Shown here: positions 1 through 11,200 of the stretch, one piece after another
Layout: the number at the start of each line of letters is the position of its first letter
Numbering within the stretch: the first letter of the stretch is position 1
Assembly: GCF_964340395.1 (NCBI RefSeq)
Contig: NC_135563.1
Coordinates: 5,743,922-5,807,921, forward strand
Length of the DNA: 64,000 bases
Origin: Glandiceps talaboti
Taxonomy: Eukaryota > Hemichordata > Enteropneusta > Spengelidae
Direction of reading: 5' to 3'
Translations under genes and position numbers: made by a program
Notes under the pieces: model-generated
The model's database searches: none
What the model was told of the DNA's origin: nothing
The model's input: the letters and a program-made list of their open reading frames with translations, nothing else

Positions 1-27
1 TAAAATGTTGTGAATTCTTTCTTTCAG

Positions 28-210
28 CTTTTTGGTCTTTATTTCCACCAATGTTCTTGTCAATTTCTCAGTGCTAGAAAACCTCACATGCCAAAGTTTG
101 ATGTTCTGGAGGGAATGACAGCACTTTCACAAGACAATAGGTCATGTGATGTTTCATTGGAGTCAGTAAACATTTTGGCAAGTTTTATCAATCTCAAAAT
201 ATCTAACTAG
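28..210 (+). CDS. Possible last coding exon of an unidentified gene
   Basis: An open frame runs to a TAG at 208-210 and is preceded by good 3' splice sites. One is a pyrimidine run ending in CAG at 25-27; a second, stronger-looking one ends in AG at 70-71. An AATAAA overlaps the region just after the stop (210-215). The C-terminal part reads ARKPHMPKFDVLEG and ends INLKISN. I do not recognise the protein. The rest of the gene would lie off the left edge, transcribed towards MED28. It could also be a chance open frame behind cryptic splice sites. Confidence 0.35.
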   Translation, partial: LFGLYFHQCSCQFLSARKPHMPKFDVLEGMTALSQDNRSCDVSLESVNILASFINLKISN

Positions 211-1487
211 AATAAAAACTCACATGAGCGGTATTTGAGTTTATCATTAAGCAAGTTTTCACCATTTGCTAATCTCTGAAACCTTATCCATGTTATCTCT
301 CGCAGGAAGACCTACAAGGACCTTAATAGAATTCATGTCCAATATGGCCAACAGTGAAAGCTGATGGAGAGAGGAGACTGAGGTTGCCATCCAGGTGAAC
401 CAACTTGCAGGACTCACATGTCAATCACATGATCAAAATACAGCCATGTGATTGGATAACGAGTGATTTATTTTTCATCAACATCACAAACTGTGGTGAT
501 ATTTTAGAGATGTTGGGAGAGACTACACAGTCAACAAAGTTTTTCCAGGAATTAGTTTGTGCATTTTGGTGGTATTTTTTTTAGATTTTCTTATACCGCA
601 TGTAGCAATGAAGCAAAACTGTATTTGATGTAAACTGTAACACAAAATAACAATATAAAAATAATTGATACTCTTTTCAAAATCATAAGTAATCTATTGT
701 AATAATTGTAATAAACTATATTGTATACATGTATATCAGTGTATATTACTGAAAACTGTTGTTGTTTGTTTTTTAACTTCATTTATTTAGCTTGGTCACA
801 TGTCTTGTTACACTCAATGACATGACTGTTTTTGTCACCTATTGTCATTGATGAAGTGTCAACTCCCTTATCTATTTGTGAGTGGGTTGGTATGATATGC
901 TATTTTTCTTTATGTTGAGCCAGCATATGCTATTTTCATAAATTAATTACGATCAACACCCTGAAGGTTGTGCGTCGCAGTATCCACTTCAAAAAGGTAG
1001 CAAACATGTAATATAAACTCCGTGATAAGGCAAACGTGGCACCACTGAAGGCAGTGATATATAGTATTGATACATAGGAGCATGACATCTGGAGCTGTAT
1101 CACTTCTAGTCTTTAAACACCATGTTGGTGCGCCCTCACACATTGGCCAACCCTACTCAGAGGCCATTGAGGGTGGAACGATACAACAAATCTTACGGAC
1201 TGTATCACTTCACACTGACACCACTCTTTAGTAAAATACCATGGTTTAATTTGACTAAACCACCATATCACTATTTTGACTACTAGAAAAGAAAGATAAT
1301 GATGCATTTGAAGCACATAAGTAGAGATATAACTCTGGTAAACCTTAGCAAAAAACACCGTTATAAAAGTTACAGAAGATGCCAAGCTAATAATTCTAAA
1401 TTGTTCATAACTATAGGCAATGCTCTTGGACATTTGGTCTCATGCTACAATGTATAACAGATTTATATAAAGTACAACAACCTGCTA
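211..1487. other. Intergenic and 3' untranslated stretch
   Basis: No coding sequence is seen. AATAAA-type signals occur at 210 and near 709 on the plus strand. A TATAAA-type variant on the minus strand near 1462 could serve MED28. A short repeat at 1118-1205 also occurs near 2980-3062. Confidence 0.5.
1118..1205. repeat. Short dispersed repeat, copy 1
   Basis: About 85 bp built around CCCTCACACATTGGCCAACC, with its own short inverted repeat (CCCTCA...TGAGGG). A diverged copy lies at 2980-3062 in MED28 intron 3-2 territory. The family is unknown. Confidence 0.45.
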
Positions 1488-1862
1488 CTATCTCCTTTCA
1501 AATGACGTACTAAACTGAGACGCTGCTTGTTCTAAATGAGCTAAAGGTCCCATGTATTGTCCAGTAGAATGACTGGGTGGTGTTGCAACGGGCGGAGTTC
1601 CAACTCTTGCATGTGACTGCTGCTGCTGCTGTTGCTGTTGCTGTTGTTGTTGTGTTACAACTTGCTGTGAACGCTGTCCTGCAGCTAGGGCAGCTAAGGG
1701 TGTAGTTGGTTGTGCACCAGATTCCTGTTTTGGTTGTCCTGGTATCTGTGGTTGTCCTGGCTGTATACTACTTAGAGTATCCTGCCAATGTTGTACTTTG
1801 TTTTGTAGTCTGTGAATTAAGGCTTCTTTCCTACTCAGCTCTGATCTCAAATCATCAATATC
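1488..1862 (-). CDS. MED28: MED28 coding exon 4 (last)
   Basis: 375 nt including the TAG at 1488-1490. Encodes the coiled coil, the Q-rich linker and the conserved LEQAASQF tail, ending SFERR. The glutamine run mixes CAA and CAG codons. The acceptor is GGTTTTCAG|GAT. Confidence 0.93.
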   Translation of the reverse strand, partial: DIDDLRSELSRKEALIHRLQNKVQHWQDTLSSIQPGQPQIPGQPKQESGAQPTTPLAALAAGQRSQQVVTQQQQQQQQQQQQSHARVGTPPVATPPSHSTGQYMGPLAHLEQAASQFSTSFERR

Positions 1863-2239
1863 CTGAAAACCAACCACAATGGAATCTCAGTTTGTTTGTT
1901 AAAGAGTGGTAAGTGGGTAAAATGTACCTTGGTTCCCCAGTCCACTTTTAATACCAAGGTTCCCATCCCAAATTATGATACAAGATATGGGGAAACTCTG
2001 TCAGTTTTACCTGATGAACACCACCCACCCCCCTACCAAATTTCCACATCCTTGAAATAAACACTTACGATCTGAGGTAGAATCATGATTTATTTTGGGG
2101 CACTGATCTTTGGGTGCTGTCCCAAAAATCAATTTGATTGGCTGTGGCTGACGAGTTAATTGGCCAGTGTTTTACAAGAGACTAAGTAATGTCATACATA
2201 TATACCATATATGTATGTATGTATCTGTGTGTGCATGCA

Positions 2240-2275
<36 letters not shown>

Positions 2276-5017
2276 CGTGCATGCTTGTCTGTATGTATGT
2301 ATGTATGTATCTTGCCTTTGAATACCTTGAAAATGAATTTTTATTCGAAATGTTGGATAACATCTATTTATTTGGACTGTCACAAAATCCTTATGCATTT
2401 CTTTTTTCTATGTATGTATGGATGTATGTATGTATGTATGTATGTATGTATGTATGTTTGTGTTGAAGTTCATTGTATTTCTTATCAGCAGTGCTAATGA
2501 GACTGAACAACGTACCTCTTTAATAACTTGTTCTGGTCTGTGTGTTGACAACAGTAACCTCTTTTGGAGAAAGAAACACTCTATTTCTTTGGACACATCA
2601 ATGAATTTCTGTGTTGCCTGTTCCACACCTGTAAAGTTGATAAGAACAGTAATCACTGTTGGCATCTTGGTAAAATAGGTAAAAACATTATTTTCCCCCA
2701 AACAAAACAAAACAACAAAGTGACAAAGTGGCTTTGATTTATGAAGTTGAAAACCACATTTTAAACAGGCACCATATCAAGAAATGTTTAAGTAACTATA
2801 CACACAGCATGACGCTTGCAGGAGACTTGGATAACCTATTTGAAAAATTCATAGTTTATTCTCAGACTTGTCACATGACAGCTGATGACAACTGAGAGAT
2901 AATGTAAAAGTACTTTACTAAAGGAGTAGATTGCTCTGTAATCAGAAATTACTATTCATATAGAGTCATTGCCTGTCTGGTACGCCGTGACGGGGCACCC
3001 TCACACATCGGTCAACCCCTCTCTTGGCCAGTGAGGGCAGAGTGACATGATGTATCTTAAAGTCTAATTGAATCAAGAACAAGGAAACAAAATTGATAGT
3101 CTAGAGATAAATTTTATAATTAATATGCTACAAGTTTTAACATGTATGATAAGTCATTGTTAACATGAAGGCATAATTCTTGTTACCTGAAATAGAATTC
3201 TCAATGTAGGTCTCTCATAAAAATCGTGATCGTTCAATTTCCTTGGCTGACATCATGCATTACATGTGCATTACTATAGCTACCATACACGTGAGAGTAA
3301 GTCAAACTGCTTGTTATATTTTGACCTAGCATAAGCCTTGAAAGGTACAACATTACAGGTATCGACAATCATATTGGTATTCTCTAAGATTAAAATTGAC
3401 TCCATATAATTAAAGGGGAAAGCCACGCCAGGAAATAAATGCATTTTCATAAAACTTTGGGATCATGAATTCAATATTCAGCGACTATTCAGTGGGCATC
3501 TTATAAATATGTATATCTGCTAATTTCCATGAGGTACATGTAAAAGTGGACCAGTGTGAGAACAATAAAAGGTGAAATAGCATTTCAATTTGGTGTTTTT
3601 TGGCAGTCGCTCAAAATTTATGTGTTGTGAAATTATGAAATGACTGTCCAGAACCCAAAGTTTATGAAACTACATCTCTACTTCCTGCAGTGTGTTAATT
3701 CCCCATAAACTTACCTGTTCTAATTTCATCTTGATCAACTATGTTGACATGGTCTTGACCAACTAATGCTGAAAACAATGCCTTGAAAAGTACAAAGAAA
3801 TACATGGTGATCAAATATTTTTGCGATTCCAATATACACTATAAATGAAGGTATCGGTAATAAGATAATTTAGCATACAGTGTCTTTCATGTATTTGTCC
3901 TTCAAATGGTGTATATCTGAATACTAGACGAGTACATTATCAACCGAGTTCAAAGTAACTCTGACTTGACTACAGAGTCAAATATATTGGTTGATTTGAC
4001 TCCATACACCAACCAAATACATCTGTGTAGTATATTCAAGTCAGAGCTGTCTGGTTGGACTATGTAACCAACCGTGCTACATGGGCTGACACAGACAACA
4101 ACAACCCATGACATTAAGCCATGTTGTCATACCACATGTGTTGCATACAAGTACTAATATCAGATGAATTACAAGTTATTGTTATCAACAAAATGTTGTA
4201 GAAAATAATCTAATTCTGGAAGATATAAAAATCAATATTGTACAAACTAATAAGTAGATAAACCATATACACAATAATATATAATGAATAAAACCATCAA
4301 AGTTTAATTTATAAAAGAGGGAATAACTTGATTATGATGCCATGGTTAAATCAACAAAACATTGGTCTGGGACTAGAATATGGCCAATTTCTTGTTCAAG
4401 TTCTATCATTAAAGCATGACGTACTTCCATGCTAGCTATCAGTACAGTGTCAAGATCAAGAATAAACCTTTCTAGTATTACTGTTAGTGAAGGACGCACC
4501 TCAGTGATTTATGACTGAAGAGTCCTGAGTTACAGGCTAAGAGGAATACTTTAAATTAATCTATGGAGCCTGATTTGTCGAGTGCATGTGTACGAGTACT
4601 GTAGCTGCAATAATTGTAGCGTCTTGTTGCGGTTTTGTGGGTTTTTTCGTCTGTTTTGGTGACTTTTTAAGTTTTTGTGATAACCCGCACCTACGGTTAG
4701 GTGCGGGTTAAACACAAAAACTTAAAAAGTCACCAAAACAGACGCAAAAACCCACAAAACCGCAACAACACGCTACAATTATTGCAGCTACGAGTACTGC
4801 TGTACGATTTACAAAGAAAGATAGTAGATACAGTTCTCACAGCGTGACTTTTGTACTTGGTGTAAAAATCAGGAAGTACACATTCGCTACAGTGTATCTT
4901 TAGGTGTTATAGCAATATACATATCGTGCAACTTCTTCCAACTTCATAAAATTCTTGTAAACCTACCTGAGAGGAGCTTTCCAAGTCATCTATGAGATGA
5001 GGAGTGGAGCTCATCAT
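1488..5017 (-). CDS. MED28: Mediator of RNA polymerase II transcription subunit 28
   Basis: MED28 is a head-module-associated subunit of the Mediator complex, which bridges transcription factors and RNA polymerase II in the nucleus. Four coding exons (minus strand) join in phase: 5017-4967, 3781-3715, 2628-2516 and 1862-1488, giving about 201 aa (human is 178). Residues 8-77 match the family core: LIDDLESS, then DEIRTGVEQ, then [11 protein letters not shown] and PEQVIKE. Residues 78-110 ([15 protein letters not shown]...) form the usual coiled coil. A proline/glutamine-rich linker with 12 consecutive Q (residues 148-159) is longer than in vertebrates, and the C-terminal [10 protein letters not shown] motif is conserved. 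The start is the first of two adjacent ATGs. The gene is divergent from SUCLG1 across 158 bp, so co-expression is likely. Confidence 0.95.
2212..2310. repeat. TATG/GT microsatellite
   Basis: Interrupted TATG repeats flank a run of GT repeats in MED28 intron 3. Confidence 0.9.
2411..2459. repeat. TATG microsatellite
   Basis: About 12 TATG units with one variant, in MED28 intron 3. Confidence 0.9.
2516..2628 (-). CDS. MED28: MED28 coding exon 3
   Basis: 113 nt encoding [15 protein letters not shown]...RPEQVIKE, the most conserved block of the protein. The acceptor is TTTACAG|GT and the donor AAAGAG|GTACGT. Confidence 0.94.
2629..3714 (-). other. MED28 intron 2
   Basis: 1,086 bp. Carries the second copy of the short repeat seen at 1118 (2980-3062) and a TTAA-ended foldback element (3410-3708) that almost touches the exon 2 donor site. 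Confidence 0.85.
3410..3708. mobile_element. MITE-like element, TTAAAGGGG family, copy 1
   Basis: About 300 bp. The left end TTAAAGGGGAAAGCCACG...CAGGAAATAAA is roughly inverted at the right end (CTTCCTGCAG...AATTCCCC). Internal sequence GTGGACCAGTGTGAGAACAA and CCAAAGTTTATGAAA is shared with a second copy at 9775-10199. TTAA at the ends resembles the target site of piggyBac-type transposons, but no transposase is present. Family assignment is inference. Confidence 0.7.
3715..3781 (-). CDS. MED28: MED28 coding exon 2
   Basis: 67 nt encoding [13 protein letters not shown]...DEIRT plus one base of the next glycine codon. The acceptor is TTCAAG|GCA and the donor ACAG|GTAAGT. A foldback element begins only about 5-7 nt inside the following intron. 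Confidence 0.93.
3782..4966 (-). other. MED28 intron 1
   Basis: 1,185 bp. Contains a partly palindromic repeat at 3937-4090, with a related piece at 6048-6125, and the 188-bp foldback element at 4602-4789. No exon signal seen. Confidence 0.85.
4602..4789. mobile_element. Foldback element with 10-bp target-site duplication
   Basis: A near-perfect inverted repeat: arms of about 85-90 bp around a GC-rich centre (AACCCGCACC...GGTGCGGGTT). The outer ends read TAGCTGCAATAATTG and CAATTATTGCAGCT. The element is flanked directly by ACGAGTACTG at 4592-4601 and 4790-4799. A 10-bp duplication is in the range known for Mutator-like elements. It lies in MED28 intron 1 with no coding capacity. Confidence 0.8.
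4967..5017 (-). CDS. MED28: MED28 coding exon 1
   Basis: Encodes 17 residues starting [17 protein letters not shown]. The donor is CAG|GTAGGT, in phase 0. Confidence 0.9.
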
Positions 5018-5175
5018 GTTTCTTTATTTTTTATTTTTTGTTTCGGTGACCCAATTTGTGACCTAGCCGCTTCTGCGCATTCTCAAATCAACACTCTTTC
5101 TTTGTCACATCGTAAGTGGCGCACTACAATGAAGACAATCGCAAAGGATCTCGGTACCGGTATCCGTGGTCCAAA
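5018..5175. promoter_or_regulatory. Bidirectional MED28/SUCLG1 promoter region
   Basis: The 158 bp between divergent start codons must hold both 5' leaders and much of the core promoter. A CCAAT box lies at 5051-5055 and a half NRF1-type motif CTGCGCAT near 5074-5080. A YY1-like CAAAATGGCTGCC (5172-5184) overlaps the SUCLG1 start codon. No TATA box is evident. Motif roles are inferred from known families. Confidence 0.65.
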
Positions 5176-5209
5176 ATGGCTGCCGCCAGAGTATTCACGC
5201 GTTCTGTTG
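5176..5209 (+). CDS. SUCLG1: SUCLG1 coding exon 1
   Basis: Encodes [11 protein letters not shown] plus one base of the next codon. The donor is TTG|GTAAGA. Confidence 0.9.
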
Positions 5210-8200
5210 GTAAGAAATCCATTTTTCTTCGACCTTCTCAACTGTTTAGGACTATGAAAGTGTTCATCTTTGAATGCAATTGGTGGTGTAGGTATCGCAT
5301 GGTTTCCTGATTTAAAGGCTACCTTGAACCTTGAACTGCTACGGGGATCTAGGGCTTCAAGGCAAATAACCGAGATCGCATCCTGGCCGGCCATAAAGTA
5401 CAGCTAGTTCAGGGGTCAAGTGATGACTGACATATCAGATAAATCAGCAATCAAAGTGTCACCGTCTGGACTTTATACTTATTTCTTGTCATTGATGTAT
5501 GCACAAAGAAACACCACTAAGCGATTCTAGTTATACACGGTATAGACACGCTCGGTACTTGTATTGTAAGGGGGAGGGGCATATGAAAAAGAGTAATTGC
5601 AAAGTTGGATCAATTTCTTTTCACAGTGGCAACTCGTCAGTTATTTTTAATCTGATGTAAATTACTATAGTTGCAATGCAACATCGAGCCTCATGGTTTA
5701 CTCCAGCATTGTAAAGACAGGACACTACATAATGGACATGCATTGGTCCCCCAAAACTCATGAAATCGTGATATTCTGTCACATGTTCAGTGAAAATGAA
5801 TATTCACATTTCATAGAATCCTAAGTACAATAGTACATAGGGTTATTTTTATAAAATATTTAATGCAGAAGATATTGTTAAAAAATATATGAACTCAGAA
5901 CATCTACAAATGTGTCACCAGTGTCCTATAAGTCAGAGTATTTTTTGACAGATGAACAAGTTGGGTCATTCTCTTCATTGATGGGTGCTGTTTAATTTAA
6001 AGAAACCATGATCTTTATATTGATGTACCTATCTTACAAACACCTAGTCTGAGGAAGTTCTGACTTGAGTACAGAGTCACATATATTTGGTCAACACGAC
6101 TCCATTCTCAGTCAGAGAGTGGCCTCTTATGTGCTAGTCAATGCTTTCTGATAAATAATAGCATAGTGGGCCCTTGTTCACTGACAACCCCTTGCTATGA
6201 CCTGTATGAATCAAGGTCATGTACATGTACAGTATACTGGACACACCTGGTTCAAAATACACATAACAATTGGTGAACGGGGTCGCAGCATCTATTTATT
6301 ATTCATCTGGAAGTCGCGTTTTGAGACAAAAGTTGTTTTTATTGAGCTGTGTTCAAAACAGTGATTTGAGATCTGTTGAAAAGTTGCTGTTGGAGATTGA
6401 AAGAGAAGTAAGCTGATCTGTTGACAAATTTACACATTTTTCAGGGAGTAAACTATAAGTGTTGTCATCGGTGTTTCATATTCAAGTCAGTGCTTCATGA
6501 AACTAACAAACACCATGTGTTGTGATAGTATTTTACTTCAACTGAAAATTCATCTGTGTTAATAAACCATAGTATTGAATTGAACTTCTGTTCGAAACAC
6601 AAACTTAAAAATTGTACCTGAAATTTGCGACTACACACTTCAGTCTTTGTCAACAGAGACAGAGGGCGATACAAACTTCCAGGCATCTAGGACCCCTTAT
6701 TAGGCTCACGTGTCTGTAAGGTCAATGACCGTCATGTGTGCTGAATAGTGGGTCAATCTGTTGACAATGACTAAAGTGTGCAGTCAGAAAATTTCAGGTA
6801 CAATTTTCATGTTTGGGTTTGGACCGAAAGTTCTATTCGATACTACATGTAGTATTTTAGTTAATACATGTAACATTTTGGATACAAATTTTCTTTCCTT
6901 TTTTTCTTACAGTCCAACGGTTTGCCGTTAGGCATTGCTATTCAGATTCTAGAGTGAACTTGAAGTTAACAAAAAATACCAAAGTGATATGTCAAGGTTT
7001 TACTGGTAAACAAGGAACTTTTCATTCAAAACAAGCAATAGAATATGGTACAAATATTGTAGGTGGTGTTTCACCTGGCAAAGGAGGTCAAGTTCATGTG
7101 GGGTTACCAGTTTTTAATTCTGTCAAAGAGGTAAGATGTTAATACCAAGAGCTTGTAAAGCTACACTTTCTGATGTGAAATAAATTTTAAACCTGCACTT
7201 GCTGTAACTGGGATATTATTTCTTTGATCAGACAACCAACAATATCTTTGAAAAATACCAATAATTAGACAATATTATAAACTTTTTTTTTGCGAGATAA
7301 AATGACTTACTTGTAATATACACCCCTCTATCTGTAGACTTATATGTATGCAGTATTTGTATATTTGAAATATGCAAATTTGTTTGTATTTACTGTAAAC
7401 ATTGACCGACAGTAGTTGTTGGTTTTATGATTAATATTTTACTCAACACCCATACTATCTGTCTACTAATTTTTACAGCTAATTTCCAATTGTAATCCTT
7501 GTATTTATCAAAAAACTAAATTTCACATGCTTTTTGACCAAAAACGAGCGTTTTATACCAATTTTCCCTAATTCCTTGGTCAAGTTACTGACCATACATT
7601 CATGTAAATTAAAATTCAATATTTCATAATTATTGATATACTTGTAGATGAGATCATATCCCATCAGTTTTGGTGTAAAATGAATACTATCAAAACATTG
7701 TGTACAACTGTGTGCAACCTAAAAAGTCCTTGGCCTAGGGCGCCATTTGCATGGAAAGTCTATGCCATCTTAGGGTTAATGAGCAGTGACGGCAGTCCGT
7801 TATTACTAGTGACACTATTGCTCACTATGAACCATAATTAACACCTTTCGCCAGGGCCTTGACTGTACTGTGAGTGAAGGTATAAATCATAATGATACTG
7901 TATAGGAACTAGACTACAAAATGATGCTCCTTGCATTTAGACTGTATGCCAGGCTAAGTGATTATGCTGTCAATTGATAAATAGAACATTAGATTACAGT
8001 CACTCTGTCAGACAAAATATGTAATGTTCAGTAAACTGTTAATAAATTATGGCCACCATGGCGTGATCTAGTGTGTTATTTGTAAAATGACAATGCCCCA
8101 CGCACCCTTGTATGATTGTTGTGATTCAATTTATTTATTTGTTTTTTTTCTGTCTACAGGCAAAAGATGCTACAGGATGTGATGCTACAGCTGTGTACGT

Positions 8201-11200
8201 ACCGCCACCGTTTGCTGGTGCTGCAATACTAGAAGCCATTGATGCTGAAGTAGGACTTATAGTGTGTATCACTGAAGGTATACCACAACAAGATATGGTC
8301 CGAGTCAAACATCGTCTTGTAAGGCAGAACAAAAGTAGACTTATTGGACCCAACTGTCCTGGAATTATCAAGGTAGCATACATAACTTGATGAAATTTAA
8401 TGTAACTGATACTGAAATCTTACTATGACTTTTCCTCATTTTATGGTAGTTTTTGCTTAGGGGTGAGATCAATAGTTCAATGTAAATTCTTTTAGTTGGT
8501 CTCAGAATCCCTCCCCCCCCCCTCCCACCACCACCAACTAAATTGGCTAAAATTGATAATGTTTTGCACAACACAATCAATTTCAAATCAGTATGTAGTA
8601 TTATGAATACAAAGCTGGTATGTAGTTGTTAAGACAAAATTGTTCTTTTGCTGACACTTTACTGTATTTTAGTGCCATGCATTTACTATGTACAGTAAAA
8701 ATTCTTCTAGTCCTCAATTTGACATTTTAAAAGAAATATTTGTACTTTGGTGGAGAGTCTATGCATGCAAGTATGACCAGCACTGTTTCAAATGTTGTAT
8801 CCTAGTTTGTAGCCAACCTGTAAACTTCAAGAACTATTGCTACTACACTATTCTGCTATCCTAACTGATATTTTTAAGTTCTATTCAAATTTGCACTAAT
8901 GGTTTTGCAAACATTATGTGTGTGGCGAAGTGTGGCTTAATACCAGCTAGCGATAGGAGTCAGAGTAGACTTGGAAGGACAACGAAAATTTAAAAAATTA
9001 AAATGTCAGTTAGGATAGCAGAATAGTGTAGTAGTGATAGTCTTTGAAGTCTACAGTTAGGCTACCTAGTTTGTTACTGTATAAAAATTATATATGCATA
9101 TATGAAATAATGACTATTTCTTTTTGATGATATGATCGGTTATACAATGATCGGACTTTATTTGTCAACTTAATCCAATATTCTCTATTCTTTTTCAATT
9201 GCCAAAATTACCAAGGTTTTGAAATGACTCTTACTTTATGTTCCAGCCTGGTGCATGTAAAATAGGAATTATGCCAGGTCATATTCACCAAGACGGTAAA
9301 ATAGGTATTGTATCCAGGTCAGGAACTCTGACATATGAAGCAGTAGCACAGACTACAGCTGTTGGACTTGGTCAATCACTCTGTGTAGGTAAGTATAGTG
9401 AAAACACATTGCCTGTTTAGTGACCGTTTAGTGGGAATGTAGTCTGAAAGGTCCAGCCTTTGGTCTGCTTATGTAACCACTAGCTACCCCACATCGTGAG
9501 AGAGCATATTATATATATAAACGGGAGCAAGGCCTTGATCTTTCAGGCTAGTGGAAATGTAGAAACTTTTTTTTTAAAGTAGCACAAGTGACAACCAGAC
9601 ATAATGATAAGTACAAACACCACCACTGAAAAAAGATAATAAAATGAAATTAAAAATATCTGAAACTGGTCATCTAATTTTGCACTTTTTCATATCCAAT
9701 GATGTACTCAGATTTAGTACAAATTGCATTCGGTTGAATTCACCCATAAATAGCTTATGGTTGATGTTTGTGTATTAAAGGGGAATATCAGTCTCGGTTA
9801 TAGATGGATTTTCATCAATGTGGGTTCTGGAGAGTCATTTCATGATTTCACATCATGTAAATTTTGAATTTTGAAATCTTTCAATGATGCACCCATTGCA
9901 TCATGGGACTTAACACATATTTAGTAGATGCGCACTGAATATTCATGACTGTTCATCTAAAGGTAATAAGCACTTAGGAATCATGAATATTCAATATGCA
10001 TCTAATAAGTATGCATGTCTGCAAAGTTCCATGAGTCAATGGTGGACCAGTGTGAGAACAATAAATGTGAAATTTTATTTCAATGTGGTATTTCTTGGCA
10101 ATCGCACCACATTTATATGATGTGAAATCATGAAGTGACTCTTCAGAACCCAAAGTTTATGAAAATACCTTTATTTCCTGGAGTGGCATTCCCCTTTAAT
10201 GTTCTTTTTCTGTGCAAAAATCTGCTATGCATGTGAGAATCGTCCCCAAAAAAACCCTGACCCAGAATTGACAATGTGTATTATTATAGGTATTGGTGGT
10301 GATCCGTTCAATGGTACCAACTTTGTAGACTGCCTAGACATCTTCCTCAGAGATCCACAAACAAAAGGTATTGTATTGATTGGAGAGATCGGAGGAACCT
10401 CAGAAGAAATGGCAGCTGAGTTTCTTGCAGAACATAATACGGTAAGTTCAAAAACTAAAAAAATGTATATTTGAGTAGCAGTGATGATTTGTGTTATTAC
10501 CGGTAATGAAGAAGTAATTGTTGTATTTGTACACAACAGATAGTTTATATAACATTACATATTCATTTGTCTCTCATCAAGTATTTTTATCTTTTTACAC
10601 TGGAAAAAGTATCCAGGCTTATTATTGGTACACGTTAGGACTTTTTGGGACAGACCTTGGTTGACAAAAGTTCAACCCAGACCAAAGTGTTGTGTCTGAA
10701 ACTGAAATTGAATCTGCTAGCTGATGAACCCTTTAAGCGCCCTCACAGTTGATCTATATATAGTTGATGGGCTGTGATAGGACCAGGGTGCAAGGGTTTG
10801 TTGTAGAGAGTAAGGTGTAGATAAGTTTGTACCAGTCGTTGTGTGGATAGGGTAAGGTTTCAGCTAATATGTAACTGTTACAGTAACATACTCTTGAACC
10901 AAATTTTCATGTCTGCATATATTGGCTGGTATGCACCATGAAAGTTAATTCATAAAATTTATACTTTATGTCAATGCCAGCTTGATCTTTGACCGATCTA
11001 TTGCTCTTAAATTCTAACCCAATCTTCATAGTGTATTTTACTGAAACTTTCTTAATCCAAAATTGAATTTCAAAAATTATGTTTACAAGAACACATACTG
11101 AACAGATGAACACAAACATCCGTACTGGTTTTGTGTTTTATATCTGGTATCTTTATATTTGTGAGATAACTACTAAGTCAGTATCATACTTTTAGACGTT

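Larger units (their letters stand above)
1863..2515 (-). other. MED28 intron 3 with microsatellites
   Basis: Holds two tetranucleotide/dinucleotide blocks, at 2212-2310 (TATG and GT repeats, partly CATG/CGTG variants) and 2411-2459 (TATG repeats). Nothing coding. Confidence 0.85.

Noticed and set aside
2629-3714. MED28 intron 2 as an introner (transposon-made intron)
   Set aside because: Only the donor side touches the element; most of the 1,086-bp intron is unrelated sequence.
10199-10289. Extended exon 5 of SUCLG1 (open frame upstream of 10290)
   Set aside because: The acceptor TTATTATAG at 10288-10289 gives the conserved GIGGDPFNG join; the upstream part does not match the family and follows a MITE.
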